Of a DNA stretch of 64,000 bases, positions 43,675-53,650 are shown one piece after another. The notes beneath the pieces were generated by a model. That model did not search any database, was not told the DNA's origin, and was given only the letters and a program-made list of their open reading frames with translations. The DNA lies in the NCBI RefSeq assembly GCF_001592945.1, contig NZ_LRPB01000023.1:434001-498000 (forward strand). The letters are read 5' to 3'. How positions within the stretch are numbered: the stretch's first letter is position 1; each line of letters starts with the position of its first letter. Origin of the DNA: Roseivirga seohaensis. Lineage in GTDB: Bacteria; Bacteroidota; Bacteroidia; Cytophagales; Cyclobacteriaceae. Both the position numbers and the translations under genes were made by a program.

Positions 43675-46600
43675 TTATTTAATCAGTGCGAAAACTCCGT
43701 TTCGCTCTACTTTCAATCCGTTTTGGGTAAAGCCAGAAATCTTATAAACATAGTTTCCGTTTTCGGCAGGTAGCCCTTTCACTATACCATCCCAACCTTT
43801 GGTTTCTAAATCGCTGGTGCTGAATACCAATTCACCCCAAGTGTTGAAAACTGAAAACTGTATGGTGGTCAAGCCTAAGAATCGTGGGCGGAAGTAGTCG
43901 TTATTACCGTCTCCGTTAGGACTAAATGCAGTTGGTGCCATAATTCGGTAGCCTTCTGTAATTTCCAAAACAGTGGTTTTAGAAGATGTGCAACCAATAT
44001 CGTCTGTAGTAATTAGCGTAACCGTGTAGGTGCCTGGGGCATCATAAGTATGAATTGGATCAATTTCATCTGAGTCGAAACCATCGCCAAAATCCCAGTC
44101 CCAGTCAATAATGTTGCCTACGGATTCATCATAGAAATTCACGGGATCGTTGGCGGCTAAATCACCCATTTCGCGCAACGATTCTGCGTTGTAAGAGAAT
44201 TCAGCCTCGCCAAATTCAGGAATGGAAATATCTATGGCTTTGGATTGAACACAACCGCGGTCGTCTAAGATTTCTAGATTCAGTCTTCCCGGTTGGGTAA
44301 GGAAAATCTCGTTGTTATTACTGCTACCCAAACTCCAGTTGTAGGTGTAGTTTCCGAAACCGCCCGTTACATTGGCTTTCACCCTTACACCCGCCACTCG
44401 GTTTTCGCAGTCCACTTCGCGAACGGAGGTAAGGCCTATACGTAAAGGTTCGGGCTGTTGTACAATATAGGTGCCTTGCACTTCGCAACCGTATCGATCT
44501 GACACAGTCACAACATACGTTCCTGGTAAAACATCTACCAATTCAGAGCCTGTTTCTCCATTGTTCCAACGGTAAGAATAAGGTTCTCTTCCTCCCGAAA
44601 CAATCACATTTATCCTTCCGCTTTTCGGGTCGTTACAACGGGCGGCATCTTCGATATAGGCATCTAAAGTAAGTGGCAATGGTTCAATAATGTTGAACAG
44701 CTTTTGGATGGTGCAGCCTTTCTTATCGGTGATGAGCACATTGTATTGGTCAGGAGCCAAATCGGTAATTACTTCTGAATTTGCCCCTGTATTCCACTGG
44801 ATAGAAACTGGATCAATACCTCCTTCAATATTGAGGGAAATGGAAGCGTCATTCGCTCCAACACAACTTATTTCTGAAATAGAAGGCGCAGCAATAAAGC
44901 GCTCAGGAGTACTGAGGGTATAGACGCCTTGTACAGAGCAGCCATTGGCATCGGTGATTTCAACCGTGAAAGTTCCGGCCGTAATACCCACTAGGTTTTT
45001 GGTGGTAGCGCCATTGCTCCATTGATAGGTATAAGGAAAAACGCCACCGCTAACATCAAGGCTAATAGAACCATTTCTATCGTCAAAACACTGACTTTCG
45101 TTTACTCTGGCATCTGCAATAACTAAAGGGCTTGGTTCTTCTACAGAGAATACTTTTTCAGTAATACAGCCCTTGGCATCTGAAACTCGAACGGTATAAT
45201 CTCCTGCAGTCAAGTTTTCAATTTTTGAGGCCGTACTCCCTGTGCTCCATAGGTAAGTGTATGGTGATGTACCTCCTTCTACATTCAGTTCAATGGCTCC
45301 GTTTCCATCGCCAGCACATGACAATTGAAGACCACCTTTGGCACTTACACTTACAGGCTTTGCGGGCTGTTGAATGCTAAAGCTTTGTTGAACCAAACAG
45401 CCGTTGGCATCGGTAACGCTAACGGTGTAGTTGCCTGCACTCAGGTTGTTGATTTGCCTTGTACGAGCGCCATTACTCCATAAATAGGTGTAAGGAGCAA
45501 CTCCACCTGAAGGAATTGCATTCGCAAAACCTGTGTTATCACCAAAGCAAGCAAATTCTTGAGTTCGGTCAACAATTACGCCTAAGGCAAGGGCAGGTTC
45601 TGAAATAACAATGGAAGCAGTGGTTGCACAACCCGCGGCATCGGATATTAATACACTATATACACCAGCGGAAAGGTTGGTGAGCACCTTTCCTTCCGAG
45701 CCGTTGTCCCACACATAGGTGTACGCTCCACTACCTCCTGTAACATTGAGCACAATGGCTCCATTCGATTCTCCTTTACACAATACATCTGTTTTCTGAA
45801 TGCTCACATTCAAGTTTCTCGAATCGCCAATTTCGACTGAAGAAGTGCTTGAGCAGTTATTGGCATCGGTGATGGTGAGGTTGTAAGTTCCCCCTGCCAC
45901 ATTGATTAAATCTTTGCTGGTAGCGCCATTGCTCCATATATAGGTATAAGGCGCTGTTCCACCACTTGGGGTCACAATAATGCTTCCATCGGTATCTCCA
46001 AAACAGGTGGTATTGGTAATTGCCAAATCAGCGGTGATTGCATTGGGTTGATTAATAGTATATGAAGCGGAGAAAGTACAGCCATTTCGATCTGTAACCG
46101 TTACCTGATAGTTTCCAGCAAAAATGTTCACTAAATCCCTTTGTACCGAACCATTACTCCAGAGGTAATTGTAGGGTGCTGTGCCTCCCGTTACGGTTAG
46201 GTCAATTCGTGCATTTGGTAGGCCATTACAACCAGCATCAGTTATTGTTTCCACTGCATTGAGTGCCGAAATAGGCTCAGTGATGGTGATGTTTTTGGTG
46301 GTTTGACATCCATTAGCATCAGTGACCGTTAGTTCGTAATTACCTCCCGTTAAGGCCGAAATGTTTTTGGTAGTCGCTCCGTTGTTCCAGGCATAAGTGT
46401 AGGGTGCTGTTCCGCCCGATACTTGGGTAGTAATGTTGCCATCGCCTGCTTGAAAACAGGAAACGTTATTGGAAACATAATTCAGCGTGAGTGGCAAAGG
46501 CTGGGTAATGTTAAAGCTTCGCGAAATGCTGCATCCTTGCGCATCGGTTACTTGCACTTGGTAGCTGCCAATCGCTAAATTGGAAAGGTCTTCGGTGGTT

Positions 46601-49600
46601 TCGCCATTGCTCCATGAATAAACATAGGGTGCAGTTCCACCTGTAACGGTCAAGTCGATAGAACCATCAGTAAGCCCATTGCAACTGATGTTTTGCGCAG
46701 TTCCGATTGAGGTTAAAGGATCAGGTGTGGTGATACTATAGTTGCCTTGAATCGAGCAGCCGTTGGCATCGGTAATGGTGACTTGATAAGCACCTGCCGC
46801 TTGTGCATAAATGTCTTCTGTGCTTGAACCATTGTTCCAATTGTAGGTATAAGGAGCAGTTCCGCCAGTAACTAAAAGCTCTATCGAACCATCGTTTGCA
46901 CCAAAGCAGGTAAGGTTGGTGATGGATTCCACCGCACTTAAAGCAGCAATTGGCTCTACAACATTAATAGTCTGAGAAATTTGACAGCCGTTAACGTCTG
47001 TAACCACCACGGTATAGTCACCAGCACTCAATCCCGAAATATCTTCCGAAGTAGCTCCATTGGACCATGCATAAGTGTAAGGCGCAGTACCCCCCACAAT
47101 ACTGATGTTGATGGAAGCATCACTGCCTCCAAAACAGGAAACGTCTACTTTATTGTGAGAAAAAGCGAGAACTGTTGGCTCCGTAATGGTAAAGCTTTCA
47201 GCTTTAGTGCAGCCGTTGGCATCGGTAATTTGTACCGAATAATTGCCTGGGGATAGGCCAGAAATATCTTCGGTTCCAGCGCCATTTGACCATACAAAAG
47301 TATAAGGAGCGGTTCCGCCCATAGCAGTAATATTGATAGCGCCATCGGCAGCACCAAAGCATGAAATATCAGATGTAGCTCCACTTAACGTGAGTTCATC
47401 TGGACTGGTAATGGTATAACTTTTTTGAATCGAACAGCCGTTGGCATCGGTGATGGTGACATCATAAACTCCCGCAGCAACATTGAAATTATCTTCTGTG
47501 GTTTTGCCATTGCTCCAAGCGTAAGTGTATGGCGCTGTTCCACCCGTAACGGTTAAATCTATGGTGCCGTCATTCGCACCAAAGCAAGTGAGATTAGTTT
47601 TAGTTTCTGAAACAGCAAGCGCAGCAAGTGGTTGTGTAATCTGAATATTTTGTGTTACCGAACAGCCATTTACATCCGTTACGGTAACAGAATAATTTCC
47701 AGCCGTGAGGTCCGAAAGGTCTTCTGAAGTAGCTCCATTGCTCCAAGCATAAGTATATGCGCCAGTTCCCCCAGTTACTGTAATGTCAATTGCACCTGTA
47801 GAATTTCCGAAGCACAATACATCCGTTTGGATATAAGTGAGTTGTAGAACTGCTGGTTGAGTTATGGTATAGCTTTCAGCTTTAGTGCAGCCGTTGGCAT
47901 CGGTAATTTGTACCGAATAATTACCTGGGGATAGGCCAGAAATATCCTCAGTTCCAGCCCCATTCGACCATACAAAAGTATAAGGAGCGGTTCCGCCCGT
48001 GGCAGTAATATTGATAGCCCCATCGGCAGCACCAAAGCATGAAATATCAGATGTAGTTCCACTTAACGTGAGTTCATATGGACTGGTAATGGTATAGCTT
48101 TTTTGAATTGAGCAACCGTTGGCATCGGTGATGGTGACATCATAAACCCCTGCCGCCACATTGAAATTATCTTCGGTGGTTTTGCCATTGCTCCAAGCGT
48201 AAGCGTATGGTGCTGTTCCGCCCGTAACGGTTAAGTCGATGGCTCCATCGTTTGCTCCAAAGCAGGTTAAGTTGGTCTTGGTTTCCGTGGCCGCAAGCGC
48301 AGCAATTGGCTGTGTGATTTGAATGTTCTGTGAAACAGAGCAACCATTGACATCCGTTACGATAACAGAATAATTTCCAGCCGTGAGGTTCGAAAGGTCT
48401 TCCGAAGTAGCTCCATTGCTCCAAGCATAAGTATAACCACCAACGCCTCCAGTCACTGTAATGTCTATTGCACCCGTAGAATTTCCAAAGCAGAGCACAT
48501 CGGTTTGAGTATAGGTCAACTGCATGGCGGCTGGCTCGGTAATTTGGAAACTTCTAGAAATCACGCATCCGTTAGCATCGGTGATTTGTACCGAATAATT
48601 GCCAGGTGTTTGTGCCGAAAGGTCTTCTGTGGTTTCTCCATTCGACCATAAGAAAGTATAAGGTGCCGTTCCGCCTGAAACTGTCAAATCTATTGCTCCA
48701 TCGTCAGCTCCGTTACAAGTAATGTTAGAAATGGAAGCATTGGCCTGCATCAGCGTTGGTGATCCAATGGTAAAAGGAACAGCCATTGTACAACCTCTGG
48801 CATCGGTTACGATGACTTGATAATTCCCAGCAGTTAGACCAGCCACATCTTCGGTGGTTCGGCCATTGTTCCAAGCGTAAGTATAAGGAGCAGTTCCTCC
48901 CGAAACAGTTAAATCTACTGTTCCATCATTTCCCCCAAAACAAGAAACATCGGTGGAGGTTCCGCTGGCAGCTAGCGCAGAAAGCGGTTCGTCAATTACA
49001 ACTGTTTCAATAGTTTGGCATCCATTATTATCGGTAACAGTTAGGGTGTAAGTTCCTCCAGAAATATTAGCTAAATCTTTTGTAATGGCACCATTGCTCC
49101 ATGAGTAAGTGTATGGTGCAATTCCTCCAGAAATTGTTACATCAATATCTCCATCGCCTTGCCCAAAACAGGTCACATCTTGCTTTGTAATGCTGGCCAC
49201 TAAAGCGAGCGGTTCGGTGATGGTGTAAGTTCGGGTAAGCGAACAGCCATTGGCATCGGTAATAAATACTTGGTAAGTTCCTCCAGAAATATTGGTCAGG
49301 TCTTCTGTAGTTTCTCCGTTGTTCCAGCCGTAGGTATAAGGTGCTGTTCCGCCCGTTACGGTCAGGTCGATTGCTCCATTCATTGTTCCGTTGCAGCTTA
49401 GGTTTGATGTGGAGGCCGTAACATCAAGAGCTGTTGGCATTGTAATGTTGAAGGTTTCTTGAAGAGAGCAGCCATTGGCATCGGTTACCGTAACTTGATA
49501 TGCTCCGGGGGTAAGCCCGAAAATATCGCGGGTGGTTTTACCATTGCTCCAAGCATAGGTGTAGGGTACCGTTCCGCCCGAAGTGACCAATGCAATCGAC

Positions 49601-52600
49601 CCATTGTTCGACCCAAAACAACTTAAGTCAGTAACTGTATTTGTGATGGCCAAAGCGGCTGCGGGTTCATCAATAACAATGCTTTCGATGGATTGACAGC
49701 CATTTCCATCGGTTACGGTAACGGTATAAGTTCCTGCTACTAAATCAGTAATGTCGGCTTGGGCTTGGCCGCTATCCCAGCTATAGGAATAAGGAGCAGT
49801 GCCACCTGTAACGGTCAGGTCGATGCTGCCGTCATTTCCCCCAAAACAGTTTACATCTGCTTTGGTATAGGCAATATTAAGCGCGGTGGGCTGACTTAGG
49901 TTGAAGTTTTTTGAAATAGAACAACCACGGTTATCTATTACCTGAACAGTATAAGCTCCGGGGGCGAGCCCTGAAATATCTTCCGTATTATCTCCATTCG
50001 ACCACACAAAGGTATAAGGTGCTTCGCCTCCGCTAACTGTGATGTCGATCTTGCCATCATTCGCGCCAAAGCAGGTAATATCGGTTTCTGTACCAGAAAG
50101 ATTAAGAATTGGCGGGTCGGTGATTTCATAGGAACCCGTCACTTGGCAGTTGTTTGCATCTCGGATAATGACGCTGTAGGTTCCGGGTGAAAGACCGCTT
50201 AGGTTTTGGCTCGTACTTCCGTTCGACCAGTTATAAGTATAAGGCGCTGTTCCGCCTGATACATTCAGACTAATGGCGCCATCTGCAGCACCATTACAGG
50301 TAATTTGCCCAACCGTTGGGGTGAACGTTAGTGCAGAAGAGGGTTCATTAATTTGAATGTTTTCTGTAGTAGTGCATCCGTTGGCATCGGTAATAGTAAC
50401 GGTATAATTTCCAGCAACTACACCATTCAAATCTTCTGTAATGTCACCATTTGACCAAGAATAAGAATAAGGTAACGTTCCTCCAGAAACAGTAATGTTG
50501 GCTACTCCTGAAGCATCACCAAAACATAAAACATCTTGCTTTACGCTGGTAACACTCAAAACAAGTGGTTCAGAAATAGTAATGTTTTGAATGTTTTGGC
50601 AGCCGTTGGCATCGGTTACGGTTACTGTATAATTTGCTGCCGAAAGTGCTGTTCTATTTTGGTCGGTGTTTCCATCATTCCATAAGTAAGTGTAAGGAGC
50701 AGTTCCTCCGCTAACATTCAGATTGATAATTCCGTCATTGGCGCCATTGCAAGTAATGTCGGTTTTTGATGGATTTACAGCCAAAGCGGCTGGTTGGGTA
50801 ATCGTAAATGAATCGAATTTGATACAGCCATTGGCATCGATTACTTGCACTGTATAAACTCCAGGGGAAAGATTGCTTAGGTCTTGAGAAACGGCCCCGG
50901 TATTCCAAGAGTAGGAATAAGGCGCGACTCCGCCCTTTACCTCAAAATCAATACTTCCATTGGCTGAACCGTTACAGGTTACGTTGGTGGCTGTTCCGCT
51001 TAAAGCCAAAACTTCGGCTGGTTCATCAATGGTAATTGCTTTAACAATTGAACAGCCTGAAGCATCGGTAATGGTGACGGAATAATTCCCTGCGGGCACA
51101 TTTGTTAAGTCTTCAGAAGTAGCTCCGTTCGACCAAACAAAAGAGTAAGGTGCTGTTCCATCGGCAGGGCTAAGGTCAATTGACCCTGTAGATTGGCCTT
51201 TGCACAAAACATCTTGCTTTATCACGGTAGAGGTAAGCGGATCGGGTTCTACGATGGTGAAAGATTCGAAAACTGAACATGCGCTAGCATCAGTAATGGT
51301 TACCGAATAACTGCCAGCCGTAAGTCCTGAAATATTGTCGGTTGTTGCCCCTGTGTTCCAAAGATAAGTATAGCCTCCTGTTCCGCCAGTCGGAGCCAAA
51401 GTTATGCTTCCGTCTACTTGACCATTACAGCTAATGTCTTCTACTACGGCATTCGCAACAATCAGGTCTGGTTCACCTAGTGTTACATTTTGGGTTGTAG
51501 AACAGGTAGTGCCATTGTCTGTTACGGTTACGGTATATGTTCCAGCAGGTACGTTGCTTAACGTTGGTCCAGTATTTCCTCCGCCCCAATCGTAGGTATA
51601 TGGCCCTGTTCCGTTGCTTGCAATTACGGTGATACTTCCGTTTGCACCTCCATTACAGGTAGGTTCGGTGAGTAGAGTAGGCGTAACAATAATTTGTGGA
51701 GGATCGGTTACCGTGTAGCTGTCGGTAAATGTACAGCCATTATTGTCTGTTACGGTAAATGTATAAGTTCCAGAGGTTAAACCAGTTGGGTTGGCGGTGT
51801 TGGCTCCGTTGGACCAAGAGTAACTATAAGGAGCGGCTCCGCCCTGCATTACTATGTTTAAACTTCCGTCATTTGCTCCAAAACATGAAGGAGAATTATT
51901 TGCAACGGACTGTACAGAAAGTGCAGTTGCTGGCTCATTAATGGTATAAGTACCAGATACAGTACAGCCATTTTTATCTGTGATTGTTACACTATAGCTG
52001 CCAGCCGTTTGGTTGTTTAGGTTTCTCCCAGTATGGCCTGTTGACCACAAATAAGTATAAGGGGCTGTTCCCCCAGAAGGGTTTGTTCGAATTCTACCTG
52101 AGTTATTACCAAAGCATTTAACATCGGTAATGGTTGGGTTTATGGCCAAAGCATTGGGTTCACCCACTGTAAAGGTTTCTGAATAATTGCAACCCAGATT
52201 GTCGGTAATGGTTACTGTGTAATTACCGGCTGTTAAACCAGAAATGTCTTCAGAAGTAGCTCCGTTACTCCAGCTATAGGTGTAGCCCCCATTTCCGCCA
52301 ATAACTGTAATGTCGATTGAGCCATCATTTCCAGTGTTGCAAGAGGCATCAGTAACTGAGGGAGTAATAGCAATTGGATCTGGAGAATCAATAGTGTAGG
52401 TTCTGTCGACTACACATCCGTTGTCATCGGTAATGTAAACTCGGTAATTTCCAGGAAGTAAACTGTTGATTGAGGCACCATTTCCAAGGAAAGCACCACC
52501 TGGTTCGGTATACCATTGGTAAGTGTAATTTCCCCACCCACCTGTTCCAACCACTTCCAGGCTTCCGTTGGCTAAATCGCTGCAAGTGGCATCGGTTTGA

Positions 52601-53202
52601 GAAACAAGGTTGGCACCTAAGAAATCAATTGGTTCGGTTACAGAAAAGCCAATGACACCTGCACAACCGTCTTCATCTGTCACTATCAGTTGGTAGTTGT
52701 CTACTCCCAGTCCACCAATGGTGATAATGGTGCCACCTACATTTCCTGTGCCTACTATATTGCTTGCGCTGTTGGTGAGTACCCAAGCATAATCGGGGTT
52801 TCCGTTGGCCATGGTTACCACCACTTGGGCGTCTGCACCGCCCTTACAACTTACATCGTTGACTACTACTGAGCCAACCAAATCGGGCGGGTCTGTCACT
52901 GTATAAACTGCGGTGGTCATGTCGCCATTACCATCCGTAACAGTAACTCTATAGTCGTCTGCGCCTATGCCATTCAGTAAGAAGGAATTTCCACCTACAG
53001 GATTTCCGCCTGAATCTTCCCAAGTGAAAGTATAAGGTAATACACCGTTGGTAACACTAATTCTGATTTCACCTACACAGCTATTAATATTAACACTTGA
53101 GATAACCGGACCCTGGGAATAGGCACTTTTTGCAAGGCCAAAAATGACTGCGAATAATATAATTATTCTAATGAACCACTTTTTACTGTGAGTAATCAGC
53201 AT
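43675..53202 (-). CDS. Giant SprB-repeat cell-surface protein with T9SS sorting domain
   Basis: 3175 residues, one of the largest genes expected here. A signal peptide (1-30, SAYSQ) is followed by about 39 SprB-type repeats of 75-76 residues (about 30-2996) with the core pattern SxGGTAPYTYxWSNG...GxYxVTVTDANGC and a T/S-x-P boundary. Then a PKD domain (2997-3084; WDWDFGDG and HTYDAPGTYTV) and a type B, gliding-motility-associated C-terminal domain (3085-3175; FSPNGDGNND, GNYVYKISG). The protein is secreted by T9SS and probably anchored by the adjacent PorP/SprF. SprB is the moving adhesin in Flavobacterium gliding, but adhesion or biofilm roles are equally possible. A promoter candidate is at 53249-53279. 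Confidence 0.95.
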   Translation of the reverse strand: MLITHSKKWFIRIIILFAVIFGLAKSAYSQGPVISSVNINSCVGEIRISVTNGVLPYTFTWEDSGGNPVGGNSFLLNGIGADDYRVTVTDGNGDMTTAVYTVTDPPDLVGSVVVNDVSCKGGADAQVVVTMANGNPDYAWVLTNSASNIVGTGNVGGTIITIGGLGVDNYQLIVTDEDGCAGVIGFSVTEPIDFLGANLVSQTDATCSDLANGSLEVVGTGGWGNYTYQWYTEPGGAFLGNGASINSLLPGNYRVYITDDNGCVVDRTYTIDSPDPIAITPSVTDASCNTGNDGSIDITVIGGNGGYTYSWSNGATSEDISGLTAGNYTVTITDNLGCNYSETFTVGEPNALAINPTITDVKCFGNNSGRIRTNPSGGTAPYTYLWSTGHTGRNLNNQTAGSYSVTITDKNGCTVSGTYTINEPATALSVQSVANNSPSCFGANDGSLNIVMQGGAAPYSYSWSNGANTANPTGLTSGTYTFTVTDNNGCTFTDSYTVTDPPQIIVTPTLLTEPTCNGGANGSITVIASNGTGPYTYDWGGGNTGPTLSNVPAGTYTVTVTDNGTTCSTTQNVTLGEPDLIVANAVVEDISCNGQVDGSITLAPTGGTGGYTYLWNTGATTDNISGLTAGSYSVTITDASACSVFESFTIVEPDPLTSTVIKQDVLCKGQSTGSIDLSPADGTAPYSFVWSNGATSEDLTNVPAGNYSVTITDASGCSIVKAITIDEPAEVLALSGTATNVTCNGSANGSIDFEVKGGVAPYSYSWNTGAVSQDLSNLSPGVYTVQVIDANGCIKFDSFTITQPAALAVNPSKTDITCNGANDGIINLNVSGGTAPYTYLWNDGNTDQNRTALSAANYTVTVTDANGCQNIQNITISEPLVLSVTSVKQDVLCFGDASGVANITVSGGTLPYSYSWSNGDITEDLNGVVAGNYTVTITDANGCTTTENIQINEPSSALTFTPTVGQITCNGAADGAISLNVSGGTAPYTYNWSNGSTSQNLSGLSPGTYSVIIRDANNCQVTGSYEITDPPILNLSGTETDITCFGANDGKIDITVSGGEAPYTFVWSNGDNTEDISGLAPGAYTVQVIDNRGCSISKNFNLSQPTALNIAYTKADVNCFGGNDGSIDLTVTGGTAPYSYSWDSGQAQADITDLVAGTYTVTVTDGNGCQSIESIVIDEPAAALAITNTVTDLSCFGSNNGSIALVTSGGTVPYTYAWSNGKTTRDIFGLTPGAYQVTVTDANGCSLQETFNITMPTALDVTASTSNLSCNGTMNGAIDLTVTGGTAPYTYGWNNGETTEDLTNISGGTYQVFITDANGCSLTRTYTITEPLALVASITKQDVTCFGQGDGDIDVTISGGIAPYTYSWSNGAITKDLANISGGTYTLTVTDNNGCQTIETVVIDEPLSALAASGTSTDVSCFGGNDGTVDLTVSGGTAPYTYAWNNGRTTEDVAGLTAGNYQVIVTDARGCTMAVPFTIGSPTLMQANASISNITCNGADDGAIDLTVSGGTAPYTFLWSNGETTEDLSAQTPGNYSVQITDANGCVISRSFQITEPAAMQLTYTQTDVLCFGNSTGAIDITVTGGVGGYTYAWSNGATSEDLSNLTAGNYSVIVTDVNGCSVSQNIQITQPIAALAATETKTNLTCFGANDGAIDLTVTGGTAPYAYAWSNGKTTEDNFNVAAGVYDVTITDANGCSIQKSYTITSPYELTLSGTTSDISCFGAADGAINITATGGTAPYTFVWSNGAGTEDISGLSPGNYSVQITDANGCTKAESYTITQPAVLQLTYIQTDVLCFGNSTGAIDITVTGGTGAYTYAWSNGATSEDLSDLTAGNYSVTVTDVNGCSVTQNIQITQPLAALAVSETKTNLTCFGANDGTIDLTVTGGTAPYTYAWSNGKTTEDNFNVAAGVYDVTITDANGCSIQKSYTITSPDELTLSGATSDISCFGAADGAINITAMGGTAPYTFVWSNGAGTEDISGLSPGNYSVQITDANGCTKAESFTITEPTVLAFSHNKVDVSCFGGSDASINISIVGGTAPYTYAWSNGATSEDISGLSAGDYTVVVTDVNGCQISQTINVVEPIAALSAVESITNLTCFGANDGSIELLVTGGTAPYTYNWNNGSSTEDIYAQAAGAYQVTITDANGCSIQGNYSITTPDPLTSIGTAQNISCNGLTDGSIDLTVTGGTAPYVYSWSNGETTEDLSNLAIGSYQVQVTDAQGCSISRSFNITQPLPLTLNYVSNNVSCFQAGDGNITTQVSGGTAPYTYAWNNGATTKNISALTGGNYELTVTDANGCQTTKNITITEPISALNAVETITDAGCNGLPNARIDLTVTGGTAPYNYLWSNGSVQRDLVNIFAGNYQVTVTDRNGCTFSASYTINQPNAITADLAITNTTCFGDTDGSIIVTPSGGTAPYTYIWSNGATSKDLINVAGGTYNLTITDANNCSSTSSVEIGDSRNLNVSIQKTDVLCKGESNGAIVLNVTGGSGAYTYVWDNGSEGKVLTNLSAGVYSVLISDAAGCATTASIVISEPALALGVIVDRTQEFACFGDNTGFANAIPSGGVAPYTYLWSNGARTRQINNLSAGNYTVSVTDANGCLVQQSFSIQQPAKPVSVSAKGGLQLSCAGDGNGAIELNVEGGTSPYTYLWSTGSTASKIENLTAGDYTVRVSDAKGCITEKVFSVEEPSPLVIADARVNESQCFDDRNGSISLDVSGGVFPYTYQWSNGATTKNLVGITAGTFTVEITDANGCSVQGVYTLSTPERFIAAPSISEISCVGANDASISLNIEGGIDPVSIQWNTGANSEVITDLAPDQYNVLITDKKGCTIQKLFNIIEPLPLTLDAYIEDAARCNDPKSGRINVIVSGGREPYSYRWNNGETGSELVDVLPGTYVVTVSDRYGCEVQGTYIVQQPEPLRIGLTSVREVDCENRVAGVRVKANVTGGFGNYTYNWSLGSSNNNEIFLTQPGRLNLEILDDRGCVQSKAIDISIPEFGEAEFSYNAESLREMGDLAANDPVNFYDESVGNIIDWDWDFGDGFDSDEIDPIHTYDAPGTYTVTLITTDDIGCTSSKTTVLEITEGYRIMAPTAFSPNGDGNNDYFRPRFLGLTTIQFSVFNTWGELVFSTSDLETKGWDGIVKGLPAENGNYVYKISGFTQNGLKVERNGVFALIK
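43678..43950 (-). other. Type B T9SS C-terminal sorting domain
   Basis: Last 91 residues of the giant protein, with the FSPNGDGNND start and the GNYVYKISGF middle of the gliding motility-associated C-terminal domain. Confidence 0.85.
43951..44214 (-). other. PKD domain of the giant protein
   Basis: Residues 2997-3084: WDWDFGDGFDSDE, the PKD signature, followed by HTYDAPGTYTVTLITTD. Confidence 0.9.
47173..47850 (-). repeat. 678-base superunit copy 2 (units 24-26)
   Basis: Units 24-26. About 19 amino-acid differences over 226 positions from units 21-23 (by eye), and long runs of identical DNA. It follows copy 1 without a gap. Confidence 0.85.
47851..48528 (-). repeat. 678-base superunit copy 1 (units 21-23)
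   Basis: First residue of unit 21 at 48528, of unit 24 at 47850 and of unit 27 at 47172, so the spacing is exactly 678 bases twice, an in-frame tandem duplication of three units. Confidence 0.85.
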
Positions 53203-53650
53203 TTTAGTTGGTGTCCAGAGTGTTTGGTGAAAGTGAGTCTAATTTCGACTAAATTAGGCGATTAATTCATTCTAAGCAATATTTTTTCTGAAACCACATA
53301 TTAAAAAAACACAATTTAGAGTCTGCTTTCATACAAGCGAAAAACACCTAAAATATAATTATAGTAATATTACCTACGTTTGAAGAAGTGTGAATAGCAG
53401 AAAGAGGTATATGACCTGATTAGAAAAAAATCAGGGTTATATTGCAGGTAAATGTGTAAACAGGTTAAATTTTTTTTCGCTCAGGTTAATTATTGTTAAA
53501 AGGAATGCGAAACCCCTTTTATAAAGTGAGAAAAGACCGATATTCGCCTTATTCTACCAACACTGGAAAACTTTAGCATCTCGTTTGAGTATTGACCCCA
53601 GTAATTGATCAAAATTTCTAATTTAGAGCCCTTTAACAAATAAGTTGACA
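53203..53650. other. Divergent intergenic region, SprB-like gene and MoxR gene
   Basis: 448 bases between two divergent genes, AT-rich. It contains the candidate promoter of the giant gene (53249-53279). Several TTTG-like motifs upstream of MoxR do not form a convincing pair. No ORF or repeat was seen. Confidence 0.5.
53249..53279 (-). promoter_or_regulatory. Candidate promoter of the giant SprB-like gene
   Basis: On the minus strand TTG (53277-53279), 20 bases, TAATTTAG (53249-53256), one mismatch to TAnnTTTG. The ATG is about 46 bases downstream. Confidence 0.4.

Larger units (their letters stand above)
44215..53115 (-). repeat. SprB-type repeat array, about 39 units of 225-228 bases
   Basis: Each unit has a cysteine pair (xxCFGxxDG and ANGC) and ends in a TEP/TQP/DEP boundary. 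From unit 9 to unit 33 the units follow a three-type cycle (A: DVLCFG-type, ends with an added residue junction; B: AALA/SALx start; C: LTLSG/ALxV start), giving a superperiod of about 226 residues or 678 bases. Confidence 0.85.

Noticed and set aside
47145-48062. Two similar minus-strand frames (79 and 66 residues) starting MELHLIF
   Set aside because: Out-of-frame translations of the duplicated SprB repeats; they resemble each other only because the DNA is duplicated.
44215-53115. Regular repeats spaced about 226 bases, considered as a CRISPR array
   Set aside because: The repeats translate to conserved SprB domains in one long frame and differ in sequence; there are no short identical repeats with unique spacers.
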